Assembly (NCBI RefSeq): GCF_000003815.2
Contig: NC_049981.1
Coordinates: 10,292,033 to 10,338,277 of the forward strand
DNA from: Branchiostoma floridae
Taxonomy: Eukaryota > Chordata > Leptocardii > Amphioxiformes > Branchiostomatidae
Reading direction: 5' to 3'
Length of the DNA stretch: 46,245 nt
In this document: positions 19,513-30,899 of the stretch, piece by piece
Numbering within the stretch: the first letter of the stretch is position 1
How the letters are laid out: every line of letters starts with the position of its first letter
Made by a program: the position numbers and the translations under genes
The notes under the pieces: model-generated
What the model was told of the DNA's origin: nothing
What the model saw: only the letters and a program-made list of their open reading frames with translations
Database searches by the model: none

Positions 19513-19698
19513 GATAGAAACATTACAAGCTTTACAAAACTCGCTTTTTGACATATACGTGTACTCGTCTAAATGCTTATTAACATTGCTAACACTTTGA
19601 GTTGTTGAGTGGGGTACTTTCTCGTGTGCGTGTCTGTGTGTGTGTGTCTATGTTTCTGCACAATTGCAGTCACCAATAACTCGAGAACCCCTCTAGAT

Positions 19699-19798
19699 NN
19701 NNNNNNNNNNNNNNNNNNNNNNNNNNNNNNNNNNNNNNNNNNNNNNNNNNNNNNNNNNNNNNNNNNNNNNNNNNNNNNNNNNNNNNNNNNNNNNNNNN
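19699..19798. other. assembly gap (100 N)
   Basis: Exactly 100 N, the usual placeholder for unknown length, between unique DNA and the first large satellite block. Confidence 0.99.
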
Positions 19799-21485
19799 GC
19801 CCTATAGAAAAGTCAGGAAGTAAATTTTAGTACTCAAATTACTTTTTGTCTTCTCGTTACGTGTTTTGCTATGGAATTCAAGTGATGAAAGTAACGCACA
19901 CTTGGTTGAAGATTCTGGAAGTTCGATCGTGTGGGGTCGCTTTTTCGGTTACCGAAGGGTTCGCTTAGCGGTTACCGTAGGTGAAACTTCATTCGCTTTC
20001 AAGCCCTATAGAAAAGTCAGGAAGTAATTTTTAGTACTCAAATTACTTTTTGTCTTCTCGTTACGTATTTTACTATGGAATTCAAGTGATGAAAGTAACG
20101 CACACTTTGTTGAAGATTCTGGAAGTTCGATCGTGTGGGGTCGCTTTTTCGGTTACCGAAGGGTTCGCTTAGCGGTTACCGTAGGTGAAACTTCATTCGC
20201 TTTCAAGCCCTATAGAAAAGTCAGGAAGTATTTTTTAGTACTCAAATTACTTTTTGTCTTCTCGTTACGTGTTTTGCTATGGAATTCAAGTGATGAAAGT
20301 AACGCACACTTTGTTGAAGATTCTGGAAGTTCGATCGTGTGGGGTCGCTTTTTCGGTTACCGAAGGGTTCGCTTAGCGGTTACCGTAGATGAAACTTCAT
20401 TCGCTTTCAAGCCCTGTAGAAAAGTCAGGAAGTAATTTTTAGTACTCAAATTACTTTTTGTCTTCTTGTTACGTATTTTACTATGGAATTCAAGTGATGA
20501 AAGTAACGCACACTTTGTTGAAGATTCTGGAAGTTCGATCGTGTGGGGTCGCTTTTTCGGTTACCGAAGGGTTCGCTTAGCGGTTAACGTAAGTAAAAAT
20601 TCATTCGCTTTCAAGCCCTGTAGAAAAGTCAGGAAGTAATTTTTAGTACTCAAATTACTTTTTGTCTTCTCGTTACGTATTTTACTATGGAATTCAAGTG
20701 ATGAAAGTAACGCACACTTTGTAGAAGATTCTGGAAGTTCGATCGTGTGGGATCGCTTTATCGGTTACCGAAGGGTTCGCTTAGCGTTTACCGTAGGTGA
20801 AACTTCATTCGCTTTCAAGCCCTATAGAAAAGCCAGGAAGTAATTTTTAGTACTCAAATTACTTTTTGTCTTCTCGTTACGTATTTTACTATGGAATTCA
20901 AGTGATGAAAGTAACGCACACTTTGTTGAAGATTCTGGAAGTTCGATCGTGTGGGGTCGCTTTTTCGGTTACCGAAGGGTTCGCTTAGCGGTTACCGTAG
21001 GTGAAACTTCATTCGCTTTCAAGCCCTATAGAAAAGTCAGGAAGTAATTTTTAGTACTCAAATTACTTTTTGTCTTCTCGTTACGTATTTTACTATGGAA
21101 CTCAAGTGATGAAAGTAACGCACACTTTGTTGAAGATTCTGGAAGTTCGATCGTGTGGGGTCGCTTTTTCGGTTACCGAAGGGTTCGCTTAGCGGTTACC
21201 GTAGGTGAAACTTCATTCGCTTTCAAGCCCTATAGAAAAGTCAGGAAGTAATTTTTAGTACTCAAATTACTTTTTGTCTTCTCGTTACGTATTTTACTAT
21301 GGAATTCAAGTGATGAAAGTAACGCACACTTTGTTGAAGATTCTGGAAGTTCGATCGTGTGGGGTCGCTTTTTCGGTTACCGAAGGGTTCGCTTAGCGGT
21401 TATCGTAGATGAAACTTCATTCGCTTTCAAGCCCTATAGAAAAGTCAGGAAGTAATTTTTAGTACTCAAATTACTTTTTGTCTTC
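19799..21485 (+). repeat. 204-bp satellite array 1 (about 8.3 monomers)
   Basis: Head-to-tail 204-bp monomers in the same orientation as the intronic copies. Variants include a linked series from about 20264 to 20835 (gtgttttgc, ctgtag, cttgttac, aacgtaag, tgtagaag, gatcgctttatc, gcgtttaccg, agccagg) that recurs in array 2. Bounded by 100-N gaps on both sides. Confidence 0.97.
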
Positions 21486-21585
21486 NNNNNNNNNNNNNNN
21501 NNNNNNNNNNNNNNNNNNNNNNNNNNNNNNNNNNNNNNNNNNNNNNNNNNNNNNNNNNNNNNNNNNNNNNNNNNNNNNNNNNNNN
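21486..21585. other. assembly gap (100 N)
   Basis: Separates satellite array 1 from the non-satellite contig 21586-26346. Confidence 0.99.
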
Positions 21586-21608
21586 TTGTTTTTTTTTTCT
21601 TGTAGGTC

Positions 21609-21613
21609 TGCGC

Positions 21614-21644
<31 letters not shown>

Positions 21645-21645
21645 T

Positions 21646-21690
<45 letters not shown>

Positions 21691-21696
21691 CGTGTA
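21609..21696. repeat. 88-bp strictly alternating purine-pyrimidine tract (CG then TG)
   Basis: About 19 bp of pure CG alternation runs into a long TG run with one TA step and ends gcgtgcgtgta. Purine-pyrimidine alternation is unbroken across the tract, the sequence type most prone to form Z-DNA. It may be the CA-rich tail of a minus-strand retroelement. Confidence 0.85.
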
Positions 21697-22019
21697 GGAT
21701 TTTTGCAGCCAACATAAATCTAGAACATCTGGATGGATTGTGTGGCAGGTCTATGGGTGTTGGGATGACGAAGGTCAACATCAATTTTGGGCCCCCTGGT
21801 GTGTAACCTTGGTACTGCAGCAGAACCCGCTGCATCTTGTGGCCTGGACGTGCTATAGTCTTGACTTTTTTTCCCGAGTCTTTGATGTAAGGGAGAAGAG
21901 ATGTAGGTCCATTTCGTCCTACTACAAGTACACCTTGCAATGTTTTTTTGTGTGAAATATTTCCAATATCACTTGACATAACATATGTAGCATGGAAGTC
22001 CTTATCTTTGTTTTGCATC
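21697..22019 (-). pseudogene. open stretch on the minus strand, possible mobile-element fragment
   Basis: About 107 codons are open on the minus strand, starting MMQNKDKDFHAT and including GRNGPTSLLPYIKDSGKKVK. The frame runs straight into the CA/CG tract and then the gap. I do not recognise the product. The position directly before a CA-type tail suggests the 3' part of a repeat rather than a host gene. Confidence that it is coding is low. Confidence 0.2.
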
Positions 22020-22513
22020 AATTTTCAAAAGGTACAGATACAGTGGTACCTGAGATGTATTCACGATCACCTGGTTACACACAATAAACTGAAACAATAA
22101 ACTGAATCTGTATCTTTGTACTTAAACTTTATGAGCAATTCTATATTGTAAACATGTATCATGTCGTGCCATTATTCCTCAGTTTTATAGCTTCCACTGT
22201 GCGAAAATGATTTGTAATTTTCTAATGTTTTGTTGATTAGCTGTTTATGTTCTGAATCGTAAAGCCTTCAGAGTCGGCCAACACGCCACAAATTATAGCT
22301 GATAATGCTGCATGTCTTGTTACCGCGATGGAAGTGAAAAATGATGCGCTGTTTTAAGTAGCAATTCATTGCCAAGATTTGAATGGATATTTCATATGTT
22401 TTTGATTAGAGTAGCGGCAACACAAAACACATTTGCTTTGTAAAGACAGAAGAATTCTAAACTCGCAAAAAATTGATACAGATGTCTGCGACGTTATCTA
22501 CTTTGACGTAAGT

Positions 22514-22661
22514 CGATGAAGGTTAGACGACCAGGTAATAAGATACGCCAAATGGCAATGACTCAAGCAACTGGATATGGTTTCTGAAGCAGTCAGACGT
22601 TTCAGATAGCATCCACCACTCGCCAGTGACACTGAGCGTCGTTGACGAAGAGTAGTGGATG
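22514..22661 (+). repeat. dispersed repeat, copy C, with inverted arms
   Basis: Best-preserved copy of the repeat also seen at 1957 and 11839: ccaggtaataagatacgcc, then a conserved caagcaactggatatgg. It continues to an inverted pair, catccaccact (22610-22620) and agtagtggatg (22651-22661), complementary at 10 of 11 positions. Confidence 0.65.
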
Positions 22662-22729
22662 TTACAGTAAACTTGACAATGGGCATGCGGCTTGAAGAAC
22701 GTGAAGATTTTAAAATGTACATAATCAGA

Positions 22730-23035
22730 GGCAACTTATGCAAATTAGGGCCATTTTGACATAATAAATGAGGAAATTGTATAACTTCAATGTTCATCAC
22801 AATATAACTTAAACATGTAATCTATGGCAGGTAAAACATACAGATACCAATTGAGCAACTTAGGAGCCATTTGCATAATTAATGTGAAAGTACCATAATT
22901 CATTTTTAGTGGTAAATGATAGGAATTTCAAAGTTGTGAAACGTATAAGTAAGTGAATGGTGTGCATAGCATGCATAGATTGTGTAAGTCTATTAGTCGT
23001 TTGCATAATTATTGAAACTTCTCATGTATAGTATT
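22730..23035 (+). repeat. degenerate AT-rich tandem repeats, about 120-130 bp
   Basis: Three loose units share ttagg.gccatttt or ttaggagccatttgcataatt, or agtcgtttgcataatt, followed by at.aatg.gaaa words (near 22742, 22857 and 22990). Weakly conserved. Confidence 0.4.
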
Positions 23036-25954
23036 AGGTTTTATATCCTATACGGGACATGTTTTGATGAGCAACGAAAAGACCAATGCTTCACTGCTCA
23101 ACCACAACTATCTCAGCTGACATAAGAAACAAATAGACCATGAACATCGCACGGTAATGCTTTAATACACATCCAGGCTGCCCCTGCCGACCCCTGTATT
23201 GTATGTATTATGTAAGAACCCCTGTAGTGGCGCACAAGAAATGTTTAATTCATAAGACTACGTACTTTTGTTCGGTTCGCCCGTTGGTGACCACCTGCCC
23301 GAAGCGTGCGCGGTACAGAAGCACACAATAGGCTGAACACGACTTCTCCAAACAAGGGGAAGACTGAGGACACTGGCGAACGAACGACGTACGGAGGTAG
23401 TCTAGGGAAGACATCCTATATAGTTGTGGCTGCTATCATCGTTTCCAGAGGACAAGAATACATGTACCAAGAATAGGTAGGCTGTAATATTCAACTTTTT
23501 GTTTACGTACTCGTTTGAAAGATGTCAACACTGATATTGTAGTTTATTTGCTCCGTTCAGATTCTTGTATGTTGTTTGCACATTAGCTACATCTTATTAG
23601 TATATTTAGTACAATTCCGGCGAATGTAATGAGTTGGCTGTTTCAGATAATATTTTTGTTCGTGCTACTAGTATGTACCAACAAGATACGTATAAGTGCA
23701 TATTTTTACAAGATTTATCCGTATCCGTCAACGGTTTTTAAACAAGCCATCTGTTTTAGTTCCTAACGCACCAGCTACCACCTTTCCGTCCATATGTTCC
23801 GGTATACACACGCTGGTGTAGAGAAGAGAAAAAAACGATGTTCTGTCACGTTCTTAATGCTCAATAAAGAATCCATTGTCAATGACCCAGAAACCAAGAC
23901 AGCCTCGGAATTTGTGGCAGACCACATTTAAACTGTTATTTAGATATATCCATATTATTTGGCCTACGATATTGTTTTTAAATGTGTACGGATATACTTG
24001 TTTTACTTCGCGACAATGCAAGACAATTCTGTCAATATTGATAATTGTTACGTTAATTTTGGGGGTATCAAAAATATTATTTTGTTATTTTGTTGTTCCT
24101 GCATCCTTGTTCTATGCCAGGGGTTTTTATTGCACATTTCTCACCATTTATTCAAAACCATAGGATGCAGATATTTGCATGAAAATGATGTTTTCGCTTT
24201 TTCTTTGTTGTTGATCTCCCCAAAGCCTGAATGATCCACACATACAGAACAAAAGATGTAATTAAAGAAACCCTGTGGGAGGGAGAATTAGGTGGTATCT
24301 TGTTAAAACAGGGTGGGGATAACTAATCTACTGTCAAGCTTACTTTATAAGTCCCTTTGTTCCTTTAAATAGAAGAAAAAGACGTGTTTTTCTCTCAACG
24401 ATTATATACACTTGTTTCTATACTTCTTGATAACATACGATATTGAAAGAGACAGTTCATATTACGTTTATGTATATTGTAGATAAATTGGGTATTATAA
24501 GCGGACCCCAGGTGTTAGATGCACAATATCTTTACACAGTATTGCGGTTCTTTAGATTTGATTTCAAATAGGCTCTGACAGCAATATTTTTGTATGCTAT
24601 TGTTAGCCTCTTTAAAGGCTTTACGAGCAAGGTGGGCTTTTGTTGAGGGTTTGAGGCTTTTTTCTGATGGTATAAAAAAAACTAAATGTATCTGTAAATA
24701 CATTAACTGTGCATGGTAACCGTTTATATTGTTAACTGTATGTTGTGCAGTCCCTACGGCTAGCCTATTTTGATATTATTAGCCTCCGGCTAGTTGGGTA
24801 GTCCTGGCTGTGTTTCTTTTTATACAGCCGGATAAATGAAATCAAAGTTCTTTTTAGCAATGCATATTTGTTCCTTTTCAGTCACCTTATTCACAATCGG
24901 AATATCAATTCATTTTATTGTTTTAAAGAACAAATGACGTATTAAAACTTGTGAAATGAAAGATGAAAGAAATGTTATTTTATAACTCTTTTTATCAAAC
25001 TTTTAGAAATTAATCATCAACGTGTAAAGATTTTTTTAATACGAGGGGCTGAAAAGAAACGTTGAGAGAACAAAGCAAAAACGTGAAATCGGTATTTAAT
25101 GGCACATTTGCATGCGATTCATAATGGCCCAATTGACACATGGGTGTAAAAGACCAGATGTGTTCTGGGAACGACGCCGCACGATCCCAGGGTCCTAATG
25201 ACCACCTCTGTCGTCTACTGACAAAAACTGGCCGATAATTGGCCAATATTCCAGCGGCGATTATTGGACGTGTCGTCACAACGGTCACGGGAAGTATTTT
25301 ATAATGTTGGAAACTACCCCTAACAGATGGTATAGCCACACAGCTCTGTCTAACTCCATTGTTAAAGCCCTAATGGGAAATTGAAAGCGAATCTGTTGAA
25401 ATTTGGAATGGACAATTTGGAATTTGTATCGCAGTTGGTGTACGGACAAAATAACTTTCCTGGAAACCAAGGAGGTTATATGAGATACATGTAATATAAA
25501 CTTTTTGTGGAAGCAAAGAGGTTGCATTGCAAATGGAAAGTGTCTTCATTTATTTTCGGTTGTTTCAGTCTTTATTTGCTCGATTTGGTGGTACAAAACG
25601 GCATAACATTACAAATAAATAAGGTAATCCTGAAGATTGAGTTTTGGCTAAACAAATTGAAAGCATGTCAAGAAAGTGATTCCTTCGTGCATTTAACTCG
25701 TCTCTGTATTATCAACTTTTAGTTTTGACCTAAGGAAGAAGAAGAGTAGGGTTGGGCACCTAGCAGCTTACTATGGCATTACATGGACGTTTGTATCAAT
25801 CTTTCAACTGACCAAATGGACAACAGTTTTATCGTCAAATTAATTAGACCCAGGGGGAGGGGGGGGCGTTTCACCATCAAATCATCAATGTCACCTTGAA
25901 GTCATCTTTAACACAGCGGGTATAATCTCTGCTTATCGACCTGCTCCAAAAATC

Positions 25955-26078
25955 GATATAATCGTTTGCTAATCCGGCATTTCCAAGCTATCATGTCGCT
26001 GGGCCATGATAGCTGTAGTTCTTCATATGGCATTATGGGATTTTGCAAGGCGGATTAACCATAGGATTATCGGATTTC
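25955..26078. repeat. foldback element (nested inverted repeats)
   Basis: The inner stem agctatcatg (25986-25995) pairs perfectly with catgatagct (26005-26014) around a 9-nt loop. Outer arms are imperfect: ataatcg / gctaatccggcat on the left against gcaaggcggatta / ggattatcg on the right. It resembles a small hairpin MITE; the family is unknown. Confidence 0.55.
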
Positions 26079-26346
26079 GCTAGACAGGTGACGCACGCTG
26101 CATTAAGGTAAGATTTCACCTTGGTGGCCAGACGTCTTATTGGTACTCAATACTCGTTTTCTTAAGAAAGGAAATGATAAGAAACACGGATTAAAGATTT
26201 CCTTGAAGGCAGAATTGAAAACCTCGTTACTCACACTATTAGGAACACTTATCGTCGCCAACGTATTGATTTTAAAGATTGCAGTGATCTTTAAGACGGT
26301 GGAGATGTTTAAGATGGTGGTAGTCTTTATTTAATGGTCCTCGACT

Positions 26347-26446
26347 NNNNNNNNNNNNNNNNNNNNNNNNNNNNNNNNNNNNNNNNNNNNNNNNNNNNNN
26401 NNNNNNNNNNNNNNNNNNNNNNNNNNNNNNNNNNNNNNNNNNNNNN
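26347..26446. other. assembly gap (100 N)
   Basis: Separates the non-satellite contig from satellite array 2. Confidence 0.99.
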
Positions 26447-27551
26447 GTACTCAAATTACTTTTTGTCTTCTCGTTACGTATTTTACTATGGAATTCAAGT
26501 GATGAAAGTAACGCACACTTTGTTGAAGATTCTGGAAGTTCGATCGTGTGGGGTCGCTTTTTCGGTTACCGAAGGGTTCGCTTAAGCGGTTACCGGTAGG
26601 TGAAACTTCATTCGCTTTCAAGCCCTATAGAAAAGTCAGGAAGTAAATTTTTAGTACTCAAAATTACTTTTTTGTCTTCTCGTTTACGTATTTTGCTATG
26701 GAAATTCAAGTGATGAAAGTAACGCACACTTTGTTGAAGATTCTGGAAGTTCGATCGTGTGGGGTCGCTTTTTCGGTTACCGAAGGGTTCGCTTAGACGG
26801 TTACCGTAGATGAAACTTCATTCGCTTTCAAGCCCTGTAGAAAAGTCAGGAAGTAATTTTTAGTACTCAAATTACTTTTTGTCTTCTCGTTACGTATTTT
26901 ACTATGGAATTCAAGTGATGAAAGTAACGCACACTTTGTTGAAGATTCTGGAAGTTCGATCGTGTGGGGTCGCTTTTTCGGTTACCGAAGGGTTCGCTTA
27001 GCGGTTAACGTAAGTAAAAATTCATTCGCTTTCAAGCCCTGTAGAAAAGTCAGGAAGTAATTTTTAGTACTCAAATTGCTTTTTGTCTTCTCGTTACGTA
27101 TTTTACTATGGCATTCAAGTGATGAAAGTAACGCACACTTTGTAGAAGATTCTGGAAGTTCGATCGTGTGGGATCGCTTTATCGGTTACCGAAGGGTTCG
27201 CTTAGCGTTTACCGTAGGTGAAACTTCATTCGCTTTCAAGCCCTATAGAAAAGTCAGGAAGTAATTTTTAGTACTCAAATTACTTTTTGTCTTCTCGTTA
27301 CGTATTTTACTATGGAATTCAAGTGATGAAAGTAACGCACACTTTGTTGAAGATTCTGGAAGTTCGATCGTGTGGGGTCGCTTTTTCGGTTACCGAAGGG
27401 TTCGCTTAGCGGTTACCGTAGGTGAAACTTCATTCGCTTTCAAGCCCTATAGAAAAGTCAGGAAGTAATTTTTAGTACTCAAATTACTTTTTGTCTTCTC
27501 GTTACGTATTTTACTATGGAATTCAAGTGATGAAAGTAACGCACACTTTGT

Positions 27552-27566
27552 TGAAGATTCTGGAAG
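27552..27566 (+). promoter_or_regulatory. representative satellite heat-shock element
   Basis: tgaagattctggaag: three contiguous inverted nGAAn units. The same site, or the agaag variant in monomers with tttgtagaag, recurs every 204 bp across both large arrays. The only disrupted copies I noticed are near 31226 (gaagatatctgg) and 44083 (gaagactctgg). Confidence 0.55.
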
Positions 27567-30500
27567 TTCGATCGTGTGGGGTCGCTTTTTCGGTTACCGA
27601 AGGGTTCGCTTAGCGGTTACCGTAGGTGAAACTTCATTCGCTTTCAAGCCCTATAGAAAAGTCAGGAAGTAATTTTTAGTACTCAAATTACTTTTTGTCT
27701 TCTCGTTACGTATTTTACTATGGAATTCAAGTGATGAAAGTAACGCACACTTTGTTGAAGATTCTGGAAGTTCGATCGTGTGGGGTCGCTTTTTCGGTTA
27801 CCGAAGGGTTCGCTTAGCGGTTACCGTAGGTGAAACTTCATTCGCTTTCAAGCCCTATAGAAAAGTCAGGAAGTAATTTTTAGTACTCAAATTACTTTTT
27901 GTCTTCTCGTTACGTATTTTACTATGGAATTCAAGTGATGAAAGTAACGCACACTTTGTTGAAGATTCTGGAAGTTCGATCGTGTGGGGTCGCTTTTTCG
28001 GTTACCGAAGGGTTCGCTTAGCGGTTACCGTAGGTGAAACTTCATTCGCTTTCAAGCCCTATAGAAAAGTCAGGAAGTAATTTTTAGTACTCAAATTACT
28101 TTTTGTCTTCTCGTTACGTGTTTTGCTATGGAATTCAAGTGATGAAAGTAACGCACACTTTGTTGAAGATTCTGGAAGTTCGATCGTGTGGGGTCGCTTT
28201 TTCGGTTACCGAAGGGTTCGCTTAGCGGTTACCGTAGATGAAACTTCATTCGCTTTCAAGCCCTGTAGAAAAGTCAGGAAGTAATTTTTAGTACTCAAAT
28301 TACTTTTTGTCTTCTTGTTACGTATTTTACTATGGAATTCAAGTGATGAAAGTAACGCACACTTTGTTGAAGATTCTGGAAGTTCGATCGTGTGGGGTCG
28401 CTTTTTCGGTTACCGAAGGGTTCGCTTAGCGGTTACCGTAGGTGAAACTTCATTCGCTTTCAAGCCCTATAGAAAAGTCAGGAAGTAATTTTTAGTACTC
28501 AAATTACTTTTCGTCTTCTCGTTACGTATTTTACTATGGAATTCAAGGGATGAAAGTAACGCACACTTTGTTGAAGATTCTGGAAGTTCGATCGTGTGGG
28601 GTCGCTTTTTCGGTTACCGAAGGGTTCGCTTAGCGGTTACCGTAGGTGAAACTTCATTCGCTTTCAAGCCCTATAGAAAAGTCAGGAAGTAATTTTTAGT
28701 ACTCAAATTACTTTTTGTCTTCTCGTTACGTATTTTACTATGGAATTCAAGTGATGAAAGTAACGCACACTTTGTTGAAGATTCTGGAAGTTCGATCGTG
28801 TGGGGTCGCTTTTTCGGTTACCGAAGGGTTCGCTTAGCGGTTACCGTAGGTGAAACTTCATTCGCTTTCAAGCCCTATAGAAAAGTCAGGAAGTAATTTT
28901 TAGTACTCAAATTACTTTTTGTCTTCTCGTTACGTATTTTACTATGGAATTCAAGTGATGAAAGTAACGCACACTTTGTTGAAGATTCTGGAAGTTCGAT
29001 CGTGTGGGGTCGCTTTTTCGGTTACCGAAGGGTTCGCTTAGCGGTTACCGTAGGTGAAACTTCATTCGCTTTCAAGCCCTATAGAAAAGTCAGGAAGTAA
29101 TTTTTAGTACTCAAATTACTTTTTGTCTTCTCGTTACGTATTTTACTATGGAATTCAAGTGATGAAAGTAACGCACACTTTGTTGAAGATTCTGGAAGTT
29201 CGATCGTGTGGGGTCGCTTTTTCGGTTACCGAAGGGTTCGCTTAGCGGTTACCGTAGGTGAAACTTCATTCGCTTTCAAGCCCTATAGCAAAGTCAGGAA
29301 GTAATTTTTAGTACTCAAATTACTTTTTGTCTTCTCGTTACGTATTTTACTATGGAATTCAAGTGATGAAAGTAACGCACACTTTGTTGAAGATTCTGGA
29401 AGTTCGATCGTGTGGGGTCGCTTTTTCGGTTACCGAAGGGTTCGCTTAGCGGTTACCGTAGGTGAAACTTCATTCGCTTTCAAGCCCTATAGAAAAGTCA
29501 GGAAGTAATTTTTAGTACTCAAATTACTTTTTGTCTTCTCGTTACGTATTTTACTATGGAATTCAAGTGATGAAAGTAACGCACACTTTGTAGAAGATTC
29601 TGGAAGTTCGATCGTGTGGGGTCGCTTTTTCGGTTACCGAAGGGTTCGCTTAGCGGTTACCGTAGATGAAACTTCATTCGCTTTCAAGCCCTGTAGAAAA
29701 GTCAGGAAGTAATTTTTAGTACTCAAATTACTTTTTGTCTTCTCGTTACGTATTTTACTATGGAATTCAAGTGATGAAAGTAACGCACACTTTGTTGAAG
29801 ATTCTGGAAGTTCGATCGTGTGGGGTCGCTTTTTCGGTTACCGAAGGGTTCGCTTAGCGGTTACCGTAGGTGAAACTTCATTCGCTTTCAAGCCCTATAG
29901 AAAAGTCAGGAAGTAATTTTTAGTACTCAAATTACTTTTTGTCTTCTCGTTACGTATTTTACTATGGAATTCAAGTGATGAAAGTAACGCACACTTTGTT
30001 GAAGATTCTGGAAGTTCGATCGTGTGGGGTCGCTTTTTCGGTTACCGAAGGGTTCGCTTAGCGGTTACCGTAGATGAAACTTCATTCGCTTTCAAGCCCT
30101 GTAGAAAAGTCAGGAAGTAATTTTTAGTACTCAAATTACTTTTTGTCTTCTCGTTACGTATTTTACTATGGAATTCAAGTGATGAAAGTAACGCACACTT
30201 TGTTGAAGATTCTGGAAGTTCGATCGTGTGGGGTCGCTTTTTCGGTTACCGAAGGGTTCGCTTAGCGGTTACCGTAGGTGAAACTTCATTCGCTTTCAAG
30301 CCCTGTAGAAAAGTCAGGAAGTAATTTTTAGTACTCAAATTACTTTTTGTCTTCTCGTTACGTATTTTACTATGAAATTCAAGTGATGAAAGTAACGCAC
30401 ACTTTGTTGAAGATTCTGGAAGTTCGATCGTGTGGGGTCGCTTTTTCGGTTACCGAAGGGTTCGCTTAGCGGTTACCGTAGGTGAAACTTCATTCGCTTT

Positions 30501-30737
30501 CAAGCCCTATAGAAAAGTCAGGATGTAATTTTTAGTACTCAAATTACTTTTTGTCTTCTCGCTACGTATTTTACAATGGAATTCAAGTGATGAAAGTAAC
30601 GCACACTTTGTAGAAGATTCTGGAAGTTCGATCGTGTGGGGTCGCTTTTTCGGTTAGCGAAGGGTTCGCTTAGCGGTTACCGTAGATGAAACTTCATTCG
30701 CTTTCAAGCCCTGTAGAAAGAGTCAGGAAGTTAATTT

Positions 30738-30899
30738 NNNNNNNNNNNNNNNNNNNNNNNNNNNNNNNNNNNNNNNNNNNNNNNNNNNNNNNNNNNNNNN
30801 NNNNNNNNNNNNNNNNNNNNNNNNNNNNNNNNNNNNNNNNNNNNNNNNNNNNNNNNNNNNNNNNNNNNNNNNNNNNNNNNNNNNNNNNNNNNNNNNNNN
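30738..30899. other. assembly gap (162 N)
   Basis: A sized gap inside satellite array 2. The next bases carry the rare ccacgtag monomer variant. Confidence 0.99.

Larger units (their letters stand above)
18154..19698 (+). other. 3' UTR/flank of the racemase gene
   Basis: No supported coding sequence. Contains the 27-bp minisatellite, a hairpin repeat and one AATAAA signal, and ends in an assembly gap. The 80-residue frame at 19171-19413 has no recognisable similarity. Confidence 0.5.
21586..26346. other. non-satellite contig between the two large arrays
   Basis: AT-rich DNA with no recognised gene. It contains a CG/TG tract, a repeat-like open stretch on the minus strand, dispersed-repeat copy C, degenerate AT-rich repeats and a foldback. 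From about 23040 to 25950 I see no feature I can support. A donor-like gaatag|gtaggc near 23477 after a GC-richer patch (23280-23400) could be a first exon, but nothing confirms it. Both ends are 100-N gaps, so its placement depends on scaffolding. Confidence 0.6.

Noticed and set aside
23876-24234. Overlapping 90-95-residue frames with hydrophobic stretches
   Set aside because: Two frames overlap the same AT-rich DNA; the hydrophobic residues reflect T-rich codons, and no similarity is recognised.
27360-27377. CENP-B-box-like word gttcgatcgtgtggggt in each monomer
   Set aside because: It matches only 7 of the 9 core bases of the mammalian box (the A and the C of CGGG are missing), and CENP-B binding is not established outside mammals. 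A centromeric role is not supported by this.
27360-27563. Possible tRNA-derived origin of the satellite (agttcgatcg and gggttcgc resemble a B box)
   Set aside because: No A box at a proper distance and no tRNA cloverleaf could be found; a short partial B-box match is expected by chance.
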